A stretch of DNA of 26,717 bases. Origin: Chloroflexota bacterium. Lineage in GTDB: Bacteria; Chloroflexota; Anaerolineae; J102. The stretch spans positions 1 through 26,717 of the forward strand of contig JAADFV010000142.1 of assembly GCA_013152695.1 (NCBI GenBank). Direction: 5' to 3'. Below, one piece after another: positions 6,163 through 14,287 of the stretch. Numbering within the stretch: position 1 is the stretch's first letter; each line of letters begins with the position of its first letter. Under the pieces are notes generated by a model. The model did no database searches. It was not told the origin of the DNA and worked only from the letters and a program-made list of their open reading frames with translations. The position numbers were made by a program, and so were the translations under genes.

Positions 6163-8608
6163 CGTCTTCTTCACCATCCTCTTCCTCTGTTCCTTCCTCA
6201 TCCTCCTTTTCCCCACCCTTGAGCGCTTGCAGGCGGGCGTGCATTTCTTCCAGGGCGGCAAAGACACGGCCATTGATCGAATCGAGAGGATAGTGCCCTT
6301 CTTCGTCTGCCTCGCCACGTGGTAAACCGGTGAGTAACTCCAAAGCCTCGTCTACCGAAGCTACTGGATACAAATGAAACTGTCCTGCTGCTACGGCATC
6401 GACGACATCATCACGCAGCATCAAATGTTCGACATTGGCTTGCGGCAAAATAACGCCCTGCGTACCAGTCAGTCCTCCCAGGAGGCGGCAGGCATCAAAG
6501 AATCCTTCTACCTTCTCATTGACGCCACCGATGGGTTGGACATCGCCATGCTGGTTGATGGAGCCTGTCAGGGCCAGGTCCTGGCGCAGGGGTAAGTTGG
6601 CAATGGCAGAAAGAAGAACACACAATTCCGCCAAAGAAGCGCTATCCCCCTCCACCCCCGCGTACGACTGCTCGAAAACCAGCGAAGCCCGCAGGCTCAG
6701 TGGTTTTTCTTGGGCATAGCGCCCACTGAGGAAGGCACTGAGAATGAGGACGCCTTTGCTGTGAATAGGGCCGCCCAGCTTAACCTGACGTTCGATATCG
6801 ACCACACCGCCGCGCCCCAGGGCTGTACGAGCCGTGATGCGGCTGGGGCGCCCGAAGACATAGTTGCCCAAGTCGATTACAGAAAGCCCGTTGATCTGGC
6901 CTACCTTTTGTCCTTTTACCGAAATAAGGATCTGACCACGAGCAATGGCTTCCTGCAGCCGTTCTTGATAGCGACTGGCACGATAGCGTTTTTCGTCGAT
7001 AGCCTTTTGTACATCGTCGTACAGCACTAAATCATGACCCGCCTGGTCTGCCCAGTACGAAGCCTCAGTGAGAAGATCGGCGAGATCGCGAAAACGCGTG
7101 GACAGATGTTTCTGATCGGAGACAAGACGTGTGCTGTAATCCACTACGCGTGCTACGCCATCAGGACTGAAGTGCTTGAGATCCTCATTGCGACACAAGG
7201 TAGCAATAAACTGTGCGTATTCTTGTAGCGTTTTCTCTGAACGTTCCATACGATCATCGAAATCAGCCTGCACTTTGAAAAGCTCGTCGAAATCCTCGTC
7301 ATAAGTTTGTAAGAGGTAGAAAAGCATGGTAGACCCGGACAAAACGACCTTGAGATCGATGGGAATAGGCTCCGGTTCCAGTACAGCGGTCGAGATCAGG
7401 CCCAGGGACTGGGCGTATTCTTCGACACGAACCTGTCCCTCTTTCAGTGTCCGCTTGAGTGCATCCCAGGACTGGGGCCGTTGCAGCAACGACATGGCAT
7501 CCAGGACCAGGTATCCCCCATTGGCGCGATGCAAGGCGCCGGGACGAATCATCGTGAAATCAGTAAAAAGTGCGCCCATCACCGCCTGATGTTCGATACG
7601 ACCGACAAGATTAGCGAAGTTGGGATTGGTCTCGTAAATCACCGGTGCGCCTTTGGCCTCAGCATTATCGACAAAGAGATTGATGCTGTAACGGCGTAAA
7701 AGTCCCTGGCTATTGGCAGCGCGCATGGCCGCCTGTGCCTCTGCGGTCTGGCCGTCATCTCGCTTGAAAACCTCGACATTGGCAACCAGGTCTTCGAACA
7801 TGGCATCGAAATGCTCCAGCACCTCAGGCAGGTCTTCATATTGCTGTTTCAATTCCTTGATAGGATGCTCGATCGCAAACCGCGCAACACGTTCATCCAG
7901 TTGGGCGATTTCTTCGCGGGCATGACGCTCAACCTCGCGCATGGCGTTCATGGTTTTATCCACCTGTGCCTGCAACTTGACTCGTAGTTCCTTCAGTTTT
8001 TCTTTCTGCTCGTCCGTCAATTGCTCGAATTGCTCGTCAGTGATAGGTTTACCGGCCACGGCCGGCACCAACATAAACCCACCCGGCAGTCTGATCAAAG
8101 AAAAGCTGTACTTTTCCACCATTTCCGTCAGTTCTTTGAACATCTTCTCGTGCGCTTCTTTGACACGGGCGATGATTGCATCACGAGCATTGGTGTAATC
8201 TTCACTCTCGAAAGCTTCGGGAATTGTACGCCGCAAAAGTTTGAGTAGCTTTTCCAAATCATCGCGCAACACCCGCCCGCGCCCACTGGGAAGAGAAAGG
8301 ACGTTGGGCTGGCTCGGCTCGTGAAAATTGTACAGATAAACCCAATCCCGCGCCGGGGGGCGTTTGGCCGCGTCCTGCTCGATAAAATGCCGCACCGCTG
8401 TCGATTTACCCGATCCCATGGGCCCCAGAACAAAGATGTTGTATCCCGTTGCTTCCAGACTCATGCCAAATTTCAGTGCCCGCGTGGCTCGATCCTGGCC
8501 GATGATACCCGCGAGATCGGGGAGATCGGCCGTGGATTTGAATGTAAACTGGGCGGGATCACACTGGATGCGAAGACGTTCGGGAGGCAGAGCGGCAACT
8601 GGATTCAT
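6152..8608 (-). CDS. Lon-like ATP-dependent protease (AAA+ with C-terminal Ser-Lys protease domain)
   Basis: A cytosolic quality-control protease of the Lon-related group that lacks the classical Lon N-terminal domain. The start at 8608 (MNPVAALPP) is set by AAGGAG 7 bases upstream; a longer frame to 8638 lacks this. Of 818 residues, Walker A is GPMGSGKST at 62-70 and Walker B-like GGYLVLDA at about 364-371. Residues 140-300 are a long charged helical insert, probably coiled coil. The C-terminal peptidase domain has catalytic S656 in GVEGDSAS and K699 in GGVNEKVEG. The last 18 residues or so are almost all Glu, Asp and Gly. The family resembles AAA_32/Lon_C proteins found beside housekeeping genes. 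The next gene overlaps its stop by 11 bases. Repeats in the region upstream may be regulatory. Confidence 0.94.
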   Translation of the reverse strand: MNPVAALPPERLRIQCDPAQFTFKSTADLPDLAGIIGQDRATRALKFGMSLEATGYNIFVLGPMGSGKSTAVRHFIEQDAAKRPPARDWVYLYNFHEPSQPNVLSLPSGRGRVLRDDLEKLLKLLRRTIPEAFESEDYTNARDAIIARVKEAHEKMFKELTEMVEKYSFSLIRLPGGFMLVPAVAGKPITDEQFEQLTDEQKEKLKELRVKLQAQVDKTMNAMREVERHAREEIAQLDERVARFAIEHPIKELKQQYEDLPEVLEHFDAMFEDLVANVEVFKRDDGQTAEAQAAMRAANSQGLLRRYSINLFVDNAEAKGAPVIYETNPNFANLVGRIEHQAVMGALFTDFTMIRPGALHRANGGYLVLDAMSLLQRPQSWDALKRTLKEGQVRVEEYAQSLGLISTAVLEPEPIPIDLKVVLSGSTMLFYLLQTYDEDFDELFKVQADFDDRMERSEKTLQEYAQFIATLCRNEDLKHFSPDGVARVVDYSTRLVSDQKHLSTRFRDLADLLTEASYWADQAGHDLVLYDDVQKAIDEKRYRASRYQERLQEAIARGQILISVKGQKVGQINGLSVIDLGNYVFGRPSRITARTALGRGGVVDIERQVKLGGPIHSKGVLILSAFLSGRYAQEKPLSLRASLVFEQSYAGVEGDSASLAELCVLLSAIANLPLRQDLALTGSINQHGDVQPIGGVNEKVEGFFDACRLLGGLTGTQGVILPQANVEHLMLRDDVVDAVAAGQFHLYPVASVDEALELLTGLPRGEADEEGHYPLDSINGRVFAALEEMHARLQALKGGEKEDEEGTEEEDGEEDDAG

Positions 8609-8615
8609 GACAAAG

Positions 8616-8621
8616 CTCCTT
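8616..8621 (-). promoter_or_regulatory. Ribosome binding site fixing the protease start
   Basis: AAGGAG on the minus strand, 7 bases before ATG 8608. The alternative ATG at 8638 has no comparable site, so the shorter N-terminus is preferred. Confidence 0.85.
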
Positions 8622-8658
8622 GACAACGCTGTTGACAATGAATAATGATTGGCAAAGA

Positions 8659-8696
8659 ATTATCGTCAATGATAAAGGGCAGTATTATCGTTCAAT
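8659..8696. repeat. Imperfect direct repeat in the AT-rich leader of the protease gene
   Basis: ATTATCGTCAAT (8659-8670) recurs as ATTATCGTTCAAT (8684-8696), about 25 bases or two and a half helical turns apart. The region just downstream also has TTGACAA twice (8620-8626 and 8632-8638). On the minus strand a TTGACG-N16-CATTAT promoter-like pair falls within this stretch. Together they could be operator and promoter for the protease, but none is a recognised motif such as CIRCE. Confidence 0.35.
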
Positions 8697-8875
8697 TGTT
8701 AGTTTAGCAGATTTCGCGTATTTTGGGTATGGGTACAGAGCAGATTTGACAGGCCAGCTATCCCCAATATCCCCCGAGACAATTTCACTTAATCACCCTA
8801 ACCTGGACAAGCCAGAACCAAGAAGGCAAGACTGGGAGATGGGTAGAAGGGAGCTAAAATCCGACTAGAATGGTA

Positions 8876-11314
8876 CTAAAACGGGGGTGTATCATCGGGC
8901 TCCGCCTCTGAGGGCTCCTCCACCTCCGGCTCTGAGATCAGTACCTCGCGACCACGCGTCCCCCCCCGGTCGGGACCGATCAGTCCATCTTCTTCCATCA
9001 TATCAATGAGCCGTGCCGCGCGCGTATACCCCACGCGCAGACGACGCTGTAACAGGCTCGTACTGGCCCGCCCTGCCTCGGTTATGACGCGTACGGCTTC
9101 ATCATAAAGAACATCCCGCTTACTCCCTTCCTCGACTTCAGCAATGATATCCTCCCACAAGGGCCTCTGTACAGCCGGACCCAACGTCCCCCCTTCTCCC
9201 GCACCCCCTCCATCCTGGGCACTCACGCCTGTCGCCTCTGATGCCTGGGGTGAACGTACACCCCCTAAACCGCGCCAATAGCGCACCAGGCGATTGACCT
9301 CGGTATCGGAGACAAACGCACCCTGCAAGCGTGCCAGCTTGGCGGAATCGGGCCGCATGAACAGCATGTCACCCCGGCCCAGCAGACGTTCGGCCCCCGG
9401 TGTATCCAAAATGACGCGAGAATCAATCTGGCTGGTCACAGCAAAAGCAATACGGGAAGGGAAATTGGCCTTGATCAGACCGGTGACAACATTGACGGAA
9501 GGTCGCTGGGTGGCAATAACCAGGTGGATGCCGGTAGCACGCGCCATCTGTGCCACCCGCACCAACGATTTTTCCACTTCATCGGGTGACATCATCATGA
9601 TATCGGCCAATTCGTCGATGATGATCACGATGTAGGGCATCAGCCGTTTGCCCTCAGTCAGACGCCGCAAATTATACGCTTCGATATTGCGTGCGCCTGC
9701 TTTCGAGAGTACACGATAGCGATTATCCATTTCTTTGGTGGCCCAATGCAAAACCCCCACCACTTTGTCGATTTCCGTCACAACAGGCGCTACCAGATGG
9801 GGGATATCATTATAACCCGTCAGTTCTACCCGCTTCGGATCAACCAAGACAAAGCGCAGCTCATCGGGTGTGTACTGGAAAAGCAAAGAACAGATGACTG
9901 CGTTCACACAAACCGACTTTCCCGAACCCGTAGCCCCGGCAATCAGTAAATGCGGCATACGCGCCAGGCTCGCCGCCACGGCTGCACCCGAGACATCTTG
10001 CCCCAGACCGATGCGCAAAGGTGCCTGCAAGCTTTGAAATTCCTCTGATTCGAGAATGCTGCGCAGCGAGACCATGGTTACACTTTGGTTGGGGACTTCG
10101 AGACCGACAATGTCCCGGCCCGGCACAGGCGCTTCGATGCGAATGGGGGCGGCCGCCAGGGCCAAAGAGAGGTCATTGGCCAGAGCCTGGATTTTCTTGA
10201 CACTGATTTTCATGCGCTTTTCTTCGCCGCGCACATTTCGTGTGATGTAGCCAGGGCGCAGACCAAATTGGGTGACCACCGGGCCTTTATTCACTTCCAC
10301 CACCGTCACGGGAACATTGAACGAGTGCAAGGTGTCCTCGATAATTTTGGCGCGTTCCGCCAGATCTTCCTCGGTCAAATCAGCCGTACTGAAATCATCC
10401 AGGATGTTAGCAACCTCAGGAAGTCGCCAGGTGGTTTCTTCCCCGCCAATGATGCGGATGGTGGGCGGGGGGGTCTCGGTGACGACAGTGGCGTGAGCTT
10501 TATCGGCAGGAAGGCTGGATACCGGCCCATCCAAACCTACCTCGACCGCTAAAGGAGAAGCAGGTTTGCGGCGTTCTTGCCACCATGTTTTGATTCTTTC
10601 TCCCAGAGAGGGCTTATCTCGGACGACTCCCGCACGCCGTGCCTGCCATTTCTGCGGTAGGGAAGCCAAAAAGACGGTAAATGCTGTCAGGCTCAATAAG
10701 GCGAGGGCAAATAAATCATTGAGACTCATGCCGAGCAATAAAATAATGCCGAGCAAAGCCATGCCCAGCAAGGCTGTGAGAGCCAAAGCTGATCCGAACA
10801 TTTCCACCAACAATTGACTGATCACCCACCCCACCCAGCCTCCGTAATCGCCCGGCAAAGTCCGCCCCAGAGGATCGATGGCTGCTGTGAGAAGATGAAC
10901 CGTTGCTTGAAATACTGCCCAAAGTAACAAAAGCCCCAACAAACGCGTGATGGTAAAAGAACGAATCCGTTGATTACTGCGTAAATACAAATACAAACCT
11001 ACGATAATGAGCATGACCGGCGTTACGTACACACCTACACCCACAGCCAGACTCAACTGCTGCAACCACCAGCCTGTAATCGAGCCCCGCTGGGGACTGA
11101 GCAAGGCCAGCGCTGAAAAAATACCCAATACAACCAACACAACACCCCACAAGGCGCCGTTGCTCACCACATTGAGAATTTGTACCCCAAGCGTAGGCTT
11201 TCGTCGCCGTCTACTTGTGGTCTTACGGCCACTTTTACTCGATTTTCGGCGTTTGTTCGCGGAGGACGAACTCTTACGCGTAGAGGGCCGGCGCGAACGG
11301 GAACGTTTAGTCAT
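8876..11314 (-). CDS. ftsK: DNA translocase FtsK/SpoIIIE
   Basis: A membrane-anchored, ATP-driven, hexameric DNA pump that clears chromosome termini from the closing septum. The 812-residue protein starts with a very basic tail (residues 1-40, rich in Arg, Lys, Ser), then four to five membrane segments between about 50 and 220. The linker is short (about 230-300), closer to SpoIIIE than to the long E. coli FtsK linker. The motor has Walker A GATGSGKS at 460-467 and Walker B IIIDELAD at 564-571, plus the VDPKRVELTGY and ATQRPSVNVVTG motifs. The C-terminal gamma winged helix that reads KOPS-like polarity signals is present at about 735-785 (LLQRRLRVGYTRAARLIDMMEEDG). No strong Shine-Dalgarno sequence precedes ATG 11314; an extended -10 promoter lies about 55 bases upstream. 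Confidence 0.97.
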   Translation of the reverse strand: MTKRSRSRRPSTRKSSSSANKRRKSSKSGRKTTSRRRRKPTLGVQILNVVSNGALWGVVLVVLGIFSALALLSPQRGSITGWWLQQLSLAVGVGVYVTPVMLIIVGLYLYLRSNQRIRSFTITRLLGLLLLWAVFQATVHLLTAAIDPLGRTLPGDYGGWVGWVISQLLVEMFGSALALTALLGMALLGIILLLGMSLNDLFALALLSLTAFTVFLASLPQKWQARRAGVVRDKPSLGERIKTWWQERRKPASPLAVEVGLDGPVSSLPADKAHATVVTETPPPTIRIIGGEETTWRLPEVANILDDFSTADLTEEDLAERAKIIEDTLHSFNVPVTVVEVNKGPVVTQFGLRPGYITRNVRGEEKRMKISVKKIQALANDLSLALAAAPIRIEAPVPGRDIVGLEVPNQSVTMVSLRSILESEEFQSLQAPLRIGLGQDVSGAAVAASLARMPHLLIAGATGSGKSVCVNAVICSLLFQYTPDELRFVLVDPKRVELTGYNDIPHLVAPVVTEIDKVVGVLHWATKEMDNRYRVLSKAGARNIEAYNLRRLTEGKRLMPYIVIIIDELADIMMMSPDEVEKSLVRVAQMARATGIHLVIATQRPSVNVVTGLIKANFPSRIAFAVTSQIDSRVILDTPGAERLLGRGDMLFMRPDSAKLARLQGAFVSDTEVNRLVRYWRGLGGVRSPQASEATGVSAQDGGGAGEGGTLGPAVQRPLWEDIIAEVEEGSKRDVLYDEAVRVITEAGRASTSLLQRRLRVGYTRAARLIDMMEEDGLIGPDRGGTRGREVLISEPEVEEPSEAEPDDTPPF

Positions 11315-11368
11315 GACTCATACCAGGAAAGGGGAGAGCAGCAAGAACGATAGCTCATTTGTTCGCTG

Positions 11369-11379
11369 GCATTATACCA
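11369..11379 (-). promoter_or_regulatory. Extended -10 promoter for ftsK
   Basis: Minus strand TGGTATAATGC: consensus TATAAT at 11376-11371 with the TG extension. No good -35 hexamer is visible. Predicted start near 11364, about 50 bases before ftsK. The same TGnTATAATGC string occurs before gatC and the acyl-CoA dehydrogenase gene. Confidence 0.6.
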
Positions 11380-11415
11380 CGGTATGCAAAACCAGGAAAA
11401 TGGGCTGGAAGAAGG

Positions 11416-11462
11416 GCGACTGGAAGTCGCGGAGACAATTACGAAGTCTGCCTTCGCAGACT
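11416..11462. repeat. Pair of hairpins of the interspersed-repeat type
   Basis: Two perfect hairpins lie close together: GCGACT-GGA-AGTCGC (11416-11430) and AGTCTGC-CTTC-GCAGACT (11445-11462). A short hairpin of the form GCGnCT..AGnCGC followed by an AGTCTGCCTTCGCAGACT hairpin is, from memory, a common intergenic repeat in Chloroflexota and some other phyla. No coding potential. Part of the 570-base gene-free region between ftsK and nuoB. Confidence 0.6.
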
Positions 11463-11473
11463 AAGTGCTAAAA

Positions 11474-11580
11474 AGGGTCTGGCCAAGCATGGAAGGGCAA
11501 CATGCTTCGCAGGGGGCATCTGTCACCCTGAGTGAAACGAAGGGTCTAGCCGTGCATGGGAGCGCGAAGTGCCTTACCGG
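11474..11580. repeat. Two diverged direct copies of an AGGGTCT-led repeat with hairpins
   Basis: AGGGTCTGGCC (11474-11484) and AGGGTCTAGCC (11541-11551) each lead into GCATGG and a further loosely similar 25 bases, a direct repeat with a 67-base period. The first copy contains the perfect hairpin AAGCATG-N9-CATGCTT (11485-11507). The second is preceded by CACCCTGAGTGAAACGAAGG (from 11524), where ACCCT and AGGGT pair around an 11-base loop. This matches the architecture of the widespread GTCATTCTGAGCGAAGCGAA repeat known from many bacterial genomes. Probably non-coding and repeat-derived. Confidence 0.6.
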
Positions 11581-11653
11581 ATTGGCTGGTATAGAGAGCA
11601 GTTTGGTATTAAGCAGCCGAACTTGTCGAGCCAAGTTCTGTTGTATTTTTCAC

Positions 11654-11683
11654 TTGACACTTATCTTCGCATGCGAGTATAAT
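11654..11683 (+). promoter_or_regulatory. Promoter P1 for nuoB (full consensus hexamers)
   Basis: TTGACA (11654-11659), 18-base spacer, TATAAT (11678-11683): both hexamers are perfect. Transcription would begin near 11690, leaving an untranslated leader of about 195 bases before nuoB. Confidence 0.8.
11667..11676. promoter_or_regulatory. Palindrome in the P1 spacer, possible operator
   Basis: TCGCATGCGA is a perfect 10-base palindrome lying between the -35 and -10 of P1, a place where a dimeric repressor would block polymerase. No known regulator is matched. Confidence 0.4.
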
Positions 11684-11829
11684 CAATTCGCTTGCGTCGA
11701 GCCGTCTTGGCGCTGCACACCAGCTCAAAGGCAATTTTATCTGGGCTGAATAGTTTGCTCTATCGGCAAGGAAGCTGATGATTGAGCAACATAGTGCGTT
11801 TCCAAGAAAGGTTCGCCGCTCATTTTATT

Positions 11830-11859
11830 TTGACAGGCCTATTCACCCTTCATTATGAT
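11830..11859 (+). promoter_or_regulatory. Promoter P2 for nuoB
   Basis: TTGACA (11830-11835), 18-base spacer, TATGAT (11854-11859), one mismatch in total. Predicted start near 11866, only about 20 bases before the nuoB ATG; AAGGAAATTAGGGT ahead of the ATG gives a ribosome site. Confidence 0.68.
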
Positions 11860-11884
11860 TCAGATTCAATAAGGAAATTAGGGT

Positions 11885-12508
11885 ATGGCAAACGAGAATC
11901 AAGTTCCGGAAGAACTCCGCCAGAATGTCTTCATGACCACGGTAGACTTTCTGTATAACTGGAGTCGCAAGAACAGCATGTGGCCAATGTTTTTCGGCCT
12001 TGCTTGCTGTGCCATCGAAATGATCTGTACTGCCGCCGGTCGTTATGACATCTCCCGTTTCGGCATGGAAGTCATGCGTCCCTCACCACGGCAGGCCGAT
12101 TTGTTGATTGTATCGGGGACCGTTACCAAAAAGATGGCACCTACCATTGTGCGCCTTTATAACCAAATGGCAGAACCGCGTTATGTCCTTAGCATGGGGG
12201 CATGTGCCACAGGCGGGGGGCCATTCAAAGAAGGTTACAATGTCGTATCGGGCATCGACAAGTACATACCGGTTGATGTTTACGTGCCTGGCTGCCCACC
12301 CACACCCGAAGCCCTACTCTACGGTATCCTCAAGTTACACGAAAAAGTGCAACAGCAATCAGTGCGTTCGGTGCCCTGGTATCGCAAAGAGACACCTCAT
12401 GGCATCACCGTACCTGAACTGGGGCCCGACATCTTCTTACCCGATCGCGCTGCCGAAATCCGGCACATCACTATGCGCCCCGAAACCGTTGAGGAGAATG
12501 AATCATGA
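11885..12508 (+). CDS. nuoB: NADH-quinone oxidoreductase subunit B
   Basis: NuoB carries the terminal [4Fe-4S] cluster N2, which hands electrons to quinone at the junction of the peripheral and membrane arms of complex I. The ligands are visible: tandem C41-C42 in [10 protein letters not shown]107 in [10 protein letters not shown] and C137 in [10 protein letters not shown]. The core of about 160 residues is standard; the C-terminal 40 residues form an extension of variable type, giving 207 in all. Two promoters lie upstream. The stop overlaps the nuoCD start by 4 bases (ATGA). It is the first gene of a three-gene nuo cluster. NuoA, usually just upstream, is absent; the upstream region holds repeats and promoters instead. 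Confidence 0.97.
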   Translation: MANENQVPEELRQNVFMTTVDFLYNWSRKNSMWPMFFGLACCAIEMICTAAGRYDISRFGMEVMRPSPRQADLLIVSGTVTKKMAPTIVRLYNQMAEPRYVLSMGACATGGGPFKEGYNVVSGIDKYIPVDVYVPGCPPTPEALLYGILKLHEKVQQQSVRSVPWYRKETPHGITVPELGPDIFLPDRAAEIRHITMRPETVEENES

Positions 12509-14256
12509 CGGATGCAGTTGTCGATGCGCCCACCCTTCCCTATGCTGATGCCGTGCCCGGGGCAGTATTAGCAGCCGACGAATTCGGCATTCTCGTCAAT
12601 CCCGAAAAACTGGTAGAATTCGCCCTCTATCTCAGAAACGAGGAAGGATTTGATTATCTTTCTGCTCTGACCGGTGTAGATTATCTGGGCTTCGAGGGGC
12701 GTACAGCCGAAGATCGTTTTGAAATCGTTTATCACCTCTTTAACACCAAAAAGGGTGGTGACGGAATTGTCCTCAAAGTGCGCTTACCCGAAAACGATCC
12801 CGAAGTCGCCAGCCTTGTAAAAGTCTATCCCGGTGCCGATTTGCAGGAACGGGAAGTCTACGATCTTTATGGCATTCGCTTCAAAGGCCATCCTCGCTTA
12901 CGCCGCATCATCCTCTGGGAAGGCTTCAACGGCCATCCCATGCGTAAGGACTGGAAAGAATCCTATTACGAAGCTGAGCACAAGCCATTCAAAAGCCGCT
13001 GGCCCGAAGGTCACTTTCAGTGGGCTGAAGACCGCGTCCCCTGGGGCGACAATATCGATTATCCCAAGGGTTTCGATCCCGACACCTTCAAACCGACACC
13101 GCCGCCCCTACCTGTCATTCACGAACCCCCCAAAGAAAGCGGACACATCAGCACAGAACGCATTATTGTCAACATGGGGCCCCAGCATCCTTCGACGCAC
13201 GGCGTGTTTCGCATGATCGTCGCCCTGGATGGGGAGACGGTAGTCGGCCTGGAGCCAGAAGTCGGCTATTTGCATCGCAATCACGAAAAAATTGGCGAGC
13301 GTAACACCTGGTTGGCCAACATCCCCTACACCGACCGTCTTGACTACCTTTCCAGCATGTCCAATAATTTTGGCTACGTGCTGGCAGTGGAAAAACTGAT
13401 GGGTAACAAGGGTAAACCCCCCGAACGCGCAGAATATCTGCGCGTGATTATGGCGGAACTCACCCGTATCGCCAATCATATGTGGACCATCGGCTTCTTC
13501 CTTAACGACCTGGGCGCTTTCTACACCCCGGCCCTCTACGCTATCGAAGAGCGCGAGCTGATTCTCGATCTCTTCGAAGCTGTGTCAGGAAGCCGTATGA
13601 TGTGTAACTACATGCGCTTTGGCGGCGTTGTCCGAGATGTAGACGAAGATTGGCTGAAAAGAGCCCGAAGCATCGTTTTCGACCGTCTGGATAGAAAAGT
13701 CGACGAATTCGACACCTACCTTACCGGCAACGAAATCCTCATGGCCCGATGTATCGGTGTGGGCTACCTCTCTGCCGAAGACGCCATTGCCCTCAGTGCC
13801 GCCGGCCCCGTCCTCCGTGGCTCCGGCGTCCCTTACGATGTGCGCCGTGCCCGCCCCTACAGCATCTATGACCGCTTTGATTTCGAAGTAGTTACAGATG
13901 ACGGTTGTGATGTCTACGCCCGTTATAAAGTACGTTTAGGAGAAATCCGGCAATCTATTCGTATTCTCAAACAGGCGCTGGACCAACTCCCTGACGGCCC
14001 CATCATGAACGGTAAACCCGCTTATGTCACTCGTGTCGCTAAAGGCGAAGCATACGCCGCCGTCGAAGGCCCGAAAGGGGAACTTGGCTTCTACGTCGTA
14101 TCCAATGGCACCGACAACCCCTGGCGTTATCACGTACGTGCCCCCTCCTACATCAATCTGAACAGCTTAGAACCTTCGGCCGTCGGTTACAAAATCGCGG
14201 ACGCCATCATCACCCTTGGGGCTATCGATATCGTCTTAGGCGAAACCGATCGCTAA
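12505..14256 (+). CDS. nuoCD: Fused NADH-quinone oxidoreductase subunits C and D
   Basis: A single 583-residue polypeptide joins two peripheral-arm subunits. Residues 1-155 are NuoC (30 kDa type), with [20 protein letters not shown] at about 104-123 and [22 protein letters not shown] at 129-150. A proline-rich linker runs to about 212. NuoD (49 kDa type, a hydrogenase large-subunit relative that lines the quinone pocket) follows, with [10 protein letters not shown] at 225-234, [30 protein letters not shown], and the C-terminal [19 protein letters not shown]. As expected for quinone-reducing enzymes it lacks the Ni-binding CxxC pairs of hydrogenases. C-D fusion is known from enterobacteria and some other groups. 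It overlaps nuoB by 4 bases and is followed 31 bases later by nuoI. Confidence 0.96.
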   Translation: MTDAVVDAPTLPYADAVPGAVLAADEFGILVNPEKLVEFALYLRNEEGFDYLSALTGVDYLGFEGRTAEDRFEIVYHLFNTKKGGDGIVLKVRLPENDPEVASLVKVYPGADLQEREVYDLYGIRFKGHPRLRRIILWEGFNGHPMRKDWKESYYEAEHKPFKSRWPEGHFQWAEDRVPWGDNIDYPKGFDPDTFKPTPPPLPVIHEPPKESGHISTERIIVNMGPQHPSTHGVFRMIVALDGETVVGLEPEVGYLHRNHEKIGERNTWLANIPYTDRLDYLSSMSNNFGYVLAVEKLMGNKGKPPERAEYLRVIMAELTRIANHMWTIGFFLNDLGAFYTPALYAIEERELILDLFEAVSGSRMMCNYMRFGGVVRDVDEDWLKRARSIVFDRLDRKVDEFDTYLTGNEILMARCIGVGYLSAEDAIALSAAGPVLRGSGVPYDVRRARPYSIYDRFDFEVVTDDGCDVYARYKVRLGEIRQSIRILKQALDQLPDGPIMNGKPAYVTRVAKGEAYAAVEGPKGELGFYVVSNGTDNPWRYHVRAPSYINLNSLEPSAVGYKIADAIITLGAIDIVLGETDR

Positions 14257-14287
14257 CACATCCCGCTTCTCCAAAGGAACACAGCCC

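Noticed and set aside
8620..8868. An 82-residue plus-strand frame in the gap between ftsK and the protease
   Set aside because: No ribosome site or domain, and it covers the repeats and promoter-like sequence of the protease gene.
11465..11749. A 94-residue plus-strand frame between ftsK and nuoB
   Set aside because: It runs through the hairpin repeats and the consensus promoter P1, so it is unlikely to be coding.
11315..11884. Possible tRNA, small RNA gene or riboswitch in the largest gene-free stretch
   Set aside because: No tRNA arm sequence or known riboswitch core was recognised; the hairpins are better explained as interspersed repeats.
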